This document shows positions 58,015 through 64,000 of a DNA stretch of 64,000 bases, in pieces. The translations under genes were made by a program, and so were the position numbers. Source of the stretch: CBDBLK01 sp965215445 (lineage in GTDB: Bacteria > Bdellovibrionota > Bacteriovoracia > Bacteriovoracales > Bacteriovoracaceae); the NCBI GenBank assembly GCA_965215445.1, contig CBDCDT010000002.1, positions 1,798,001 to 1,862,000 on the forward strand, written 5' to 3'. Within the stretch, counting starts at the first letter, position 1, and each line of letters starts with the position of its first letter. The notes below the pieces were generated by a model that was not told the DNA's origin, searched no databases, and saw only the letters and a program-made list of their open reading frames with translations.

Positions 58015-59217
58015 CTATCGCAGAACCATTTCCCCCGCCCAGAGTTTTTTGAGAAAGTTTTTCCAGGGAAAAATGTGGATGTTGTCGCTGGTTGTGCGCT
58101 GGTTTTTATCCAGTGAGATGGCCACATAAGTTTTTATCAATCCCTCTTCCTTGAGCGCTCTGAGTCCCTTGAGGTGTTTGTCTTGAATCAGGTTTGTCGC
58201 TTTGATTTCGATCGCCATTTTGTCTCCGACGATGAGATCGACTTCAAATCTCGAAGTGGAGCGCCAGTAGAATAGGGAAAAGTTTTGTCTGCTATAGCTC
58301 AAAAAGGCGCGTATTTCGAGGATGATAAAATGTTCAAAGGCCTTGCCGAAAAGCTCACTTTTTGGTTTGATTTCTCCTCTGCGTCCCAGAGTATTGCTAA
58401 CTCCGATGTCGAAAAAATAATATTTGAATCTCGCCGTGGCCTTGCGTTTTTTGGTCTTGGTGTATCCTGGAAGTGGAAACCCAATCAGAGTGTCATCGAG
58501 TATCTTGATATAATTTTTCAAAGTCCCGGGGGAAATTTGCAAGTCTCTGGAAAGGCCCTCGTAACTGATTTCACACCCGTTTGACAAGGCCATGGCATCC
58601 AAAAATTCACAAAAATACTCAATATTTCTGGTGAGTGCTTCGTGCTGGATTTCTTCCCTGATATAGAGGGCGGTATAGGATTCGAGTTCTTCTTCGTGGT
58701 CGGGATTGCCGTACACTTGTGGCAGCCCTCCACAATTGAGATAAGTCAAAAGGTGGAAGTTGGGAATTTCCGCCCAGACGAGGGGAAATAATGACGACCA
58801 CCATGCCCTGCCCGCCAGCAGATTGACCCCTTTGTGTTTGATTTTTCTGGCACTACTGCCGGTGAGCAGGAAGGTGTGGCCTTTTTTTTGGATCAGGCGG
58901 TGGACTTCGTCCAGGAGAGAGGGGTGTTTTTGGATTTCGTCTATGACGATAATTTTTTTTGTATCCGCATTTTCTTCACCGAGCAGGGAGGGCCTTTTGA
59001 TCAGACGGTGGAAAGTTTCTCCATCCAAAAGATCGTAAAGAGTTGCCTGCGGCAGAGACTGTTGGATGAGAGTCGTTTTTCCCGTGGCCCTTGGGCCGAA
59101 GAGAAAAAAGGACTTTTTTTTGAGTAGGGCCGGAAGCCCTAGAATCCGCTTGTAGTATTTTCCACAACTATGTTGTGGATTTTCATGATTTTCCACATCT
59201 CTATTGTGGATTTTCAT
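58015..59217 (-). CDS. AAA-type ATPase with DUF4143 domain
   Basis: A 400-residue protein: N-terminal AAA_14 ATPase (Walker A FGPRATGKTTLI, Walker B KIIVIDEIQKHP, sensor LTGSSARKIK) and a C-terminal DUF4143 domain with a nuclease-like core (FEVDLIVGDKMAIEIKAT). This is a widespread family of unclear function, common near mobile DNA. ATG 59217 overlaps the previous stop as ATGA. The first 25 codons contain two short palindromes. Confidence 0.9.
   Translation of the reverse strand: MKIHNRDVENHENPQHSCGKYYKRILGLPALLKKKSFFLFGPRATGKTTLIQQSLPQATLYDLLDGETFHRLIKRPSLLGEENADTKKIIVIDEIQKHPSLLDEVHRLIQKKGHTFLLTGSSARKIKHKGVNLLAGRAWWSSLFPLVWAEIPNFHLLTYLNCGGLPQVYGNPDHEEELESYTALYIREEIQHEALTRNIEYFCEFLDAMALSNGCEISYEGLSRDLQISPGTLKNYIKILDDTLIGFPLPGYTKTKKRKATARFKYYFFDIGVSNTLGRRGEIKPKSELFGKAFEHFIILEIRAFLSYSRQNFSLFYWRSTSRFEVDLIVGDKMAIEIKATNLIQDKHLKGLRALKEEGLIKTYVAISLDKNQRTTSDNIHIFPWKNFLKKLWAGEMVLR
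59161..59210. repeat. two palindromes at the start of the AAA/DUF4143 gene
   Basis: TCCACAAC-TAT-GTTGTGGA (59161-59179) is a perfect palindrome, and TCCACA...TGTGGA follows at 59192-59210. Both are followed on the + strand by TTTTCAT. They lie within the first 20 codons of the ATPase gene and could be an operator, or simply reflect the coding repeat NRDVENHENPQHS. Confidence 0.6.
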
Positions 59218-59438
59218 CGAGTTTTTGTCAAATTTTGACGGTAGTATTTGCGCCGGTTGGCGCGGGTCAGGCGGCGGCCGGCCAGAACCAAAAAGACCGC
59301 GCCGGGAAGGTGCCACAACATCATAAATTCGGGGTGGCCGAAAACCCGTTTGGTGATGATGCCACCGAGGATAAAAAAGACGAACAAAAAAAAGTGTAAG
59401 TGGCCTATCTTTTTGTCGTGTTTAATGCTTTCATCCAC
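59214..59438 (-). CDS. small two-helix membrane protein
   Basis: A 74-residue protein with two hydrophobic helices (LHFFLFVFFILGGIITKRVF and MMLWHLPGAVFLVLAG) and a basic tail. GTG 59438 is preceded by AGGAG at seven bases, and the gene overlaps its neighbours on both sides (34 bases upstream, ATGA downstream). The function is unknown; it is one of six small membrane genes in a row. Confidence 0.62.
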   Translation of the reverse strand: MDESIKHDKKIGHLHFFLFVFFILGGIITKRVFGHPEFMMLWHLPGAVFLVLAGRRLTRANRRKYYRQNLTKTR

Positions 59439-59749
59439 GCTGCAACTCCTGCGGAAAAGAGAATAAATAAAACCAAAAAAAGGCCAAACTCCTGGCCGAA
59501 GGACATATAAGTTTGTTTTCCCACCCGCAAGGGTTCGCTCCAAGTGTGTTTTTGGTCGCGTACGGTGACTTGATAGTCGCCCTCTTGCATGGCCCAGAAT
59601 TGGGCGCGGAAAGCACCCTGAAAGGGGCGCACTTCGAGAGCGCCCAACTCGCTTACAAAAATGCGAGGTGTGCCCTGGGCATCTTTGATGGTGATTTCCA
59701 CCGGCACGCCCTCGCGGATGTTGTCCCTATCTAGGATGCTTACCTGCAC
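59405..59749 (-). CDS. FixH/YtkA-like membrane protein
   Basis: A 114-residue protein. The N-terminal beta domain (VSILDRDNIREGVPVEITIKDAQGTPRIFV...GAFRAQFWAMQEGDYQVTVRD) has the iREGVPVxvtv look of FixH/YtkA domains; a membrane helix follows at the C-terminus. FixH proteins help assemble cbb3 oxidase or handle copper; no oxidase subunit is visible here, so this is tentative. The GTG 59749 start is uncertain. Confidence 0.5.
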   Translation of the reverse strand: MQVSILDRDNIREGVPVEITIKDAQGTPRIFVSELGALEVRPFQGAFRAQFWAMQEGDYQVTVRDQKHTWSEPLRVGKQTYMSFGQEFGLFLVLFILFSAGVAAWMKALNTTKR

Positions 59750-59864
59750 GCCTCTTGGCCTTGGATTTTTTGACGAAGTAAACCGAGGCGGCGATTCCCA
59801 ACACCACGAAGACTTCCATCACATGGACGATAATTTCAAAGACCAGGGGAACTTGTTCCGGCAT
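59727..59864 (-). CDS. 45-residue single-helix membrane protein
   Basis: ATG 59864 overlaps the previous stop as TGATG. The product MPEQVPLVFEIIVHVMEVFV continues with one membrane helix and a basic tail (KKSKAKRRAGKHPR). The size and layout resemble the small accessory subunits of respiratory complexes, but sequence cannot confirm this. It is supported mainly by tight coupling. Confidence 0.55.
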   Translation of the reverse strand: MPEQVPLVFEIIVHVMEVFVVLGIAASVYFVKKSKAKRRAGKHPR

Positions 59865-60778
59865 CAGCGCACCTCGATGCCTTTATTGTCAAACATATAA
59901 ATGCCTTTGGCAAAGCTTTCACTGCCCCGGACTAAAATGTGCGCCCCCAGATTTTTGCTGCTGGGAGCGCGCAGTCTATAAAATCCTTTGGGCAAGGGGG
60001 GTAGGGGAGTGCTTTCCCCCGCTTTGAGGTTGATGATGCGTTTAAAATACCATCTTCCCTGGCGGGCGTGTTCCAGCCGGATCAGGTGCTTTTCGGGGGA
60101 GCGGTTGAGCAGCGCGAGCGGGGACTCTTGCGCCTCGGGAAGCAGGCTCATTTTGCGGGCAAAGCCATTGGCCTCGATGACGATTTCGGGGGAGTCAAAG
60201 TTTTGCGCGGGCAGGGAGAGTTCGAGCAGGATTTCGCTTTTGGCCTCGGCAGTGGAGCGGGGAAAAGAAGCGGTGGCATCGTGGGGTATTTTGAGTTGCT
60301 GGTGGTGAAGTACGGCAAGCGCACTTCCCAGACACGCCGCCAGAGCGTATTGCGCCCCCGTGCCGGGAAAGCGCCAGTGAAAAAACTTTTGAAAATAGCT
60401 GAAAAAGCCCACAAAAAAGCAGCAGATCGCCACCAGGGAAATGCCGTTGGTGAATTGGTGGGTGGAGATGCCGCCTCTCAAGTCCAGCACGAAGAGGATG
60501 CTTGAGAGCGCCCACAGGGACAAATTCAGGCCGCAGAGAAAGGGCAGCAGGCCCGCCTTCTTTTTGGAAAGGCCATATTTTACAAACCAGGCGAAAAGCA
60601 ATGCCTGGGGAAAAAAGTAGTATTGCAGGCCTCGCCAGGGAGTTGCGTCCTGGCCCCAGTTTTGCACCAGTGGGATGGCGAGGTTGTGGAGTAAAAGGTA
60701 GCCCACCAGTCCGCCGTGGAAGACCAGCAAAAACCACTTGTCCATTCTGGCGCGGGGGCCTTTTTTGCTTAAAACCAT
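59864..60778 (-). CDS. polytopic membrane protein with C-terminal extracytoplasmic domain
   Basis: A 304-residue protein from ATG 60778, which overlaps the previous gene. Five hydrophobic helices fill residues about 12-165 (WFLLVFHGGLVGYLLLHNLAIPL, FTNGISLVAICCFFVGFFSYF). A beta-rich domain of about 130 residues follows (SEILLELSLPAQNFDSPEIVIEANG). The family is not recognised. Multiple small membrane genes around it suggest one membrane complex. Confidence 0.68.
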   Translation of the reverse strand: MVLSKKGPRARMDKWFLLVFHGGLVGYLLLHNLAIPLVQNWGQDATPWRGLQYYFFPQALLFAWFVKYGLSKKKAGLLPFLCGLNLSLWALSSILFVLDLRGGISTHQFTNGISLVAICCFFVGFFSYFQKFFHWRFPGTGAQYALAACLGSALAVLHHQQLKIPHDATASFPRSTAEAKSEILLELSLPAQNFDSPEIVIEANGFARKMSLLPEAQESPLALLNRSPEKHLIRLEHARQGRWYFKRIINLKAGESTPLPPLPKGFYRLRAPSSKNLGAHILVRGSESFAKGIYMFDNKGIEVR

Positions 60779-60927
60779 CGCGTGAGATCGGGGAAGGTGT
60801 AGATGGCCATGTAGGAGACTATCCACAGGCCTAAAACCACCCACGCCAGCTTGATAAAGAGGGGGATTTTGTTTCCCTTGTAGATGGCCTTGGGGTCGTC
60901 AAAAGGCCCGCCAGAGGGTTCATTCAT
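60769..60927 (-). CDS. 52-residue single-helix membrane protein
   Basis: ATG 60927 overlaps the preceding stop; the stop overlaps the next start. The product begins MNEPSGGPFDDPKAIYKGN and has one membrane helix (FIKLAWVVLGLWIVSYMAIY) followed by FPDLTRW. The N-terminus and single helix recall the membrane anchor of cbb3 oxidase subunit CcoP, without the haem-binding CxxCH. This is weak evidence. Confidence 0.58.
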   Translation of the reverse strand: MNEPSGGPFDDPKAIYKGNKIPLFIKLAWVVLGLWIVSYMAIYTFPDLTRWF

Positions 60928-61141
60928 GGGTGTCGTCTCCTTCCTTTTCGGCCTCCAGGGGCCTGGCGCTTAACGCTTCGTTTCCTTTGAAGGCGCCCCT
61001 GAACCACAGGCCCAAAAAGGCCAAAAAACTGCACAAAACCAGGCCTCCGATGGTCAAAATCAAAAACATTTTGAGTTCTTCTGAGTCTGCGCTGCAATAG
61101 AAGCAGGGCAAAATCGTACCTTTGAGGATAAACTTGCGCAT
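60920..61141 (-). CDS. small single-helix membrane protein, first of the operon
   Basis: A 73-residue protein: basic start, a CFYC pair near residue 13, one membrane helix (MFLILTIGGLVLCSFLAFLGLWF) and an acidic tail. GAGGG precedes ATG 61141; ATG at residue 25 is an alternative. It heads the six-gene run of small membrane proteins. A relation to CcoS-type proteins is possible but unproven. Confidence 0.58.
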   Translation of the reverse strand: MRKFILKGTILPCFYCSADSEELKMFLILTIGGLVLCSFLAFLGLWFRGAFKGNEALSARPLEAEKEGDDTHE

Positions 61142-61248
61142 AAGGCCCTCTTCCTATACGTTCTCACCAAATCCAAGGCCTGGCAAATTTTACACGGTTC
61201 CAAAAAAGGCCTTGCTGGCAAGCACTGAAACTTGCTATAAGGGTCAAT

Positions 61249-62676
61249 ATGAAGCACTTGATTTTTTGCCTCGGCCTGAGCGCTGCCTTTGAACCAAACA
61301 TTCGAGCAAATGTGATCGAGGACGGTGAGAGCGATTTAATCGTCGCCGCCTACGGCAATCTGATCGACGAAAGCTATAGCGCTTTTCCCACTCCCTTCTC
61401 CTTGGAAGATGTGCGCAGTATGTGCCGGGCGGTGGTCGAGCATAAGACTTGTGCGGCCGTTCCCGAACCAAAGAGACACCACTGCGATTTGTTGGGCGAA
61501 CGGGACAGCGGCCAATTGGCCGGACTGGGGGAAGGCCTGCGCGATTCCCTCACCGGAAGTCTCGATATGTTAAAGGTTCTAGGGCAGCAAATTTTTCAGG
61601 TCAGTACCGAGGAAAAAGTCGCGCGCGTGCGCCAGTCATTGGGTGCGTTGAGGGATTTTTGGTTGGGGCGCTACCGTTCATCGGCAGATGACCCCACTAT
61701 CAACTATCCTGCCGCCCACACTGCAGGAGGACTGGCGGTGTCTGCTTACGAGGCGGCCGAACAGATGCTGGTGCGGGGGTGGAATTGTTATAACCCCAAG
61801 GCCCGTGCTTCTTTGGCCGGGGCCTTGCTGGGAGAGGTGGCCTTCGAGGGGGCGGCGATGCTACCCCTGTCAGTAGGTGGGCTGGGCAGGCTTTTTCTTT
61901 TCGGCAGATTGGGAAACCTGAAAAAGTTGGGAGAGGTGGAAAAACTGGAAAGGATGAGAGAGCTAAGGCAACTGAAAAATCTGGGACCGGCAGAACAACT
62001 GGAACTGCGCAATCTGGAATTGGAAGATGTCGACCTGGGACTGGTCATTACTCATTTGGGGCCGGAGGCCCGGAGGGTGGAGGCAGATGCCTTGAACAAG
62101 GCCCGCGCCGCCAAATATGACGAAATTATGAAACGGCCTTCGGCCGGTGAGGATTTTGTTCCCGTGATTCCGGCCTTGCCCGCACTGACCACGGAGCAGG
62201 CCTTGCAAAACGCCAAGGCCAGTTTTTACGAGATGATGATTTCGCGCAAGCATTGGAAAGATACCGGGGAGATGACCCTGGCCAGACAGGAATATAATAA
62301 TTACAGGGGCAACCTTTTGCGGCGCAAACGGGAACTCAGGGAGGCCGTCGGCAAGGCCGAAGAAAATATTTACAAAGGCCAGCAACGGATTTTGTCCGAG
62401 AATTTGGACGGCCAACAAAAGGCCTTTTTGGAGGCCAGTATTGCGAACCAAAGGAAGGAGCGCAAACAGGCGCTGGATGCCTTGAGAAAAATTGACAAGG
62501 AATCACCTGGCAAGGCCCAAGCATTTATTCGTTTGCAGGAACAGCGCTACGATGAACTGATCCAGTCCCAACCGGCCAAGGATTTGCGTCGGGGTCAACC
62601 GCTTCACGAGTTTGGTGAGAAAATCAAAAAATTGGAAGAAAAAATCGCGAGAGAGGCCTCCGATGGCCGATCATAG
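61249..62676 (+). CDS. exported protein with coiled-coil C-terminus, paralogue of 62710
   Basis: A 475-residue protein with a likely signal sequence (MKHLIFCLGLSAAFEPNIRA). Residues about 55-230 hold six Cys and a Gly/Ala-rich hydrophobic stretch (ARASLAGALLGEVAFEGAAMLPLSVGGLG) that could insert into a membrane. From about 310 it is helical (QALQNAKASFYEMMISRKHW...QRYDELIQSQ...LHEFGEKIKKLEEKIA). That last part is repeated as a separate protein in the next gene. Such a layout might suit a toxin or effector, but this is a guess. Confidence 0.72.
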   Translation: MKHLIFCLGLSAAFEPNIRANVIEDGESDLIVAAYGNLIDESYSAFPTPFSLEDVRSMCRAVVEHKTCAAVPEPKRHHCDLLGERDSGQLAGLGEGLRDSLTGSLDMLKVLGQQIFQVSTEEKVARVRQSLGALRDFWLGRYRSSADDPTINYPAAHTAGGLAVSAYEAAEQMLVRGWNCYNPKARASLAGALLGEVAFEGAAMLPLSVGGLGRLFLFGRLGNLKKLGEVEKLERMRELRQLKNLGPAEQLELRNLELEDVDLGLVITHLGPEARRVEADALNKARAAKYDEIMKRPSAGEDFVPVIPALPALTTEQALQNAKASFYEMMISRKHWKDTGEMTLARQEYNNYRGNLLRRKRELREAVGKAEENIYKGQQRILSENLDGQQKAFLEASIANQRKERKQALDALRKIDKESPGKAQAFIRLQEQRYDELIQSQPAKDLRRGQPLHEFGEKIKKLEEKIAREASDGRS

Positions 62677-62709
62677 TTTGGCACTGTAAACTTTAAAGGA
62701 GATACATTT

Positions 62710-63333
62710 ATGAAGCATTTACTTTTTTTCTTGGCGGTGAGTACTTGTTTTGCCCTTTCGCTGGAAGGTGCGCATGGTATGTGCAGTGAGGAGAGCAGGT
62801 ACTTGCTGGGGCGTTCCCTGATTGAAGCGGAACAGGCATTGCAAAATACCAAGATTCACTTTTACGAGAGAATGGTTTCTGAAGGGCATTGGCCGGATAC
62901 CAAAGAGATGGCCCGGGCGAGGAGGGAATTCTGGGAGTATTTGAGGGGTGATGAATACCAGAAATATTTGAGAGATAGCGCCCGGCGCAAACGGGAACTC
63001 AGGGAGATTCTCAGCAAGGCCTATATCACTATTAACAAAAATCGGGAACAGATTTTGGCCGGGGGTTTGGACAACCAACAGGTGGCCTTTATCAATGCCA
63101 ATATTGAAATTCAAATTGGGGAGCGCAAACGGGTGCTGGATGCCTTGAGAAAAATCGACGGGGAATCACCCAGAAAGGTACAGGCCTTTATTCGTATGCA
63201 AGAACAGCGCTACAATCAGTTGATGGAATCTCACCCAGTAGGGGATTTGCTGGATCGGGATCAACCCCTTCACGAATTTGGTGAGCAAATCAAAAAACTG
63301 GAAGAGCAAATCGCGAATATACAATTACGATGA
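62710..63333 (+). CDS. exported helical protein homologous to the C-terminus of the preceding protein
   Basis: A 207-residue protein with a signal peptide (MKHLLFFLAVSTCFALSLEGAHG). Residues about 40-205 align with residues about 315-470 of the preceding protein (EQALQNTKIHFYERMVSEGHWPDT, ALRKIDGESPRKVQAFIRMQEQRY, LHEFGEQIKKLEEQIA). AAAGGAG precedes ATG 62710. It may modulate the larger protein by competing for the same partner. It overlaps the next gene as ATGA. Confidence 0.75.
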   Translation: MKHLLFFLAVSTCFALSLEGAHGMCSEESRYLLGRSLIEAEQALQNTKIHFYERMVSEGHWPDTKEMARARREFWEYLRGDEYQKYLRDSARRKRELREILSKAYITINKNREQILAGGLDNQQVAFINANIEIQIGERKRVLDALRKIDGESPRKVQAFIRMQEQRYNQLMESHPVGDLLDRDQPLHEFGEQIKKLEEQIANIQLR

Positions 63334-64000
63334 AGCAGCAAGAAAAAAGGCCTTGGAGCGTACGCAGGATAAAACGATGCTGGGGAGAATGTCTTGAAAC
63401 TTTGGAACTTTCCGAAGCGGGGAGTTTTCAGGTCGCCGGAGTTCCCTTGGCCCCTTCTTTGCTCCATTTGCAGTACAGTCATTTAGACAAACTTTTGCGC
63501 AACTTTAATCTTTCATTGGAATTGCTCGACGAAGGTCAAGTTTGCCAAAAAACTTTGAACAGGCAATTTTGTGGCGAGGTGGCCTTTTCACAGCGTGCAC
63601 TCGGCAATCAGGGTTCACGTCCGGAACTCATTTTGGAACTGGGTTCATATCTTGGCACTGATGAATTTGAGGATGTCTTATCTTCATTTCAATTGTCAAA
63701 AAAGTTGCTTTCTCAGTCTAAAACTTATTTGAGTGCTGAAATTGTTGATGCTCTCGCCGCAAAGATTTGCCGCAATCGGAGCAGTTATTCCTGGATCAAA
63801 TCTTCATCCGTGAAGAATTATCGCAAATTCTTTGGCAGCACCAAGGGCAATGCAAAATCCTTTTCCCATCTGATTGACGACAAAATGAAGTTTATCGAGA
63901 GGAATTTCAGCTATAAGATAGAAAAACTCAACCACCGTAAAATTGTTTTTTCCTGCAAAACTAACGAGAAAACCCGATATTATTTGGAACGAGACTTGGA
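63330..64000 (+). CDS. hypothetical protein running off the window (partial)
   Basis: An open frame from ATG 63330 to the window end, at least 223 residues, coupled to the previous gene by ATGA. It begins MKQQEKRPWSVRRIKRCWGE and has no signal peptide. Helical regions alternate with Ser-rich parts (SSYSWIKSSSVKNYRKFFGS). The LLSQSKTYLSAEIVDALAAKICRNRSSYSW segment is compact, but no family is recognised. The 3' end is missing. Confidence 0.65.
   Translation, partial: MKQQEKRPWSVRRIKRCWGECLETLELSEAGSFQVAGVPLAPSLLHLQYSHLDKLLRNFNLSLELLDEGQVCQKTLNRQFCGEVAFSQRALGNQGSRPELILELGSYLGTDEFEDVLSSFQLSKKLLSQSKTYLSAEIVDALAAKICRNRSSYSWIKSSSVKNYRKFFGSTKGNAKSFSHLIDDKMKFIERNFSYKIEKLNHRKIVFSCKTNEKTRYYLERDL

Overview
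The window joins two kinds of DNA. About 1-39,175 is a mobile element, most likely an integrative and conjugative element (ICE). It ends in a large serine recombinase abutting a tRNA-Leu gene. About 39,154-64,000 is ordinary, more GC-rich chromosome. The host is a Gram-negative bacterium: it has signal peptides, lipoproteins, a VirB-type secretion system and PlsB. It makes haem by the C5 route (hemA, hemL). A delta-proteobacterial or Bdellovibrionota-like host would fit, but no marker settles this, so the assignment is tentative.

Control region (1-11,300). Small XRE regulators occupy the left part. A tightly overlapping minus-strand operon follows (9546 to 2353): an NtrC-type sigma-54 response regulator, a small exported acidic protein, a membrane-anchored family-5 (oligopeptide) solute-binding protein, a second one without a signal peptide, a YcaO-domain protein and a histidine kinase. 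A perfect sigma-54 promoter (9791-9806) lies in the divergent intergenic region and faces the conjugation operon. The first genes of that operon are three small sigma-70-region-4-like regulators and a 36-codon ORF. I infer a peptide-sensing switch that controls transfer.

Transfer region (11,671-39,175). Order: VirB2, VirB3, VirB4, VirB5/TrbJ-like, VirB6, VirB8, VirB9 and VirB10-like proteins, then an FtsK-type coupling ATPase, a replication-relaxation-like protein (possible relaxase), lipoproteins, a small basic protein and the serine recombinase. AT-rich cargo interrupts this order at three or more points. The most striking is between VirB5 and VirB6. There the last 64 codons of the VirB5 gene plus downstream DNA recur three more times (18,308; 21,810; decayed at 23,386), each separated from the next by a different cargo module: Sel1 lipoproteins; nuclease plus ankyrin lipoproteins; small membrane proteins; a TIR-like defence pair. 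The copies differ mainly at synonymous sites, so they probably came from functional VirB5 genes of sibling elements. A second cargo island (29,499-33,001) holds a HEPN/zinc protein, a possible nuclease and a DUF3782-like protein, followed by a truncated DNA methyltransferase.

Chromosome (39,154-64,000). tRNA-Leu(GAG) is followed by a haem operon with an embedded two-component system (hemCD-hemL-HK-RR-hemE), a pilin-like protein, hemA, an IMPDH/GMPR enzyme without CBS domains, plsB, and infC-rpmI-rplT, where infC appears to start at AUC. Next come an inositol-monophosphatase-family protein and two DUF547 proteins, one fused to a metzincin protease with its DUF547 cysteines lost. The rest is an AAA/DUF4143 ATPase, an operon of small membrane proteins and a pair of related exported coiled-coil proteins. 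No rRNA or CRISPR array was seen.
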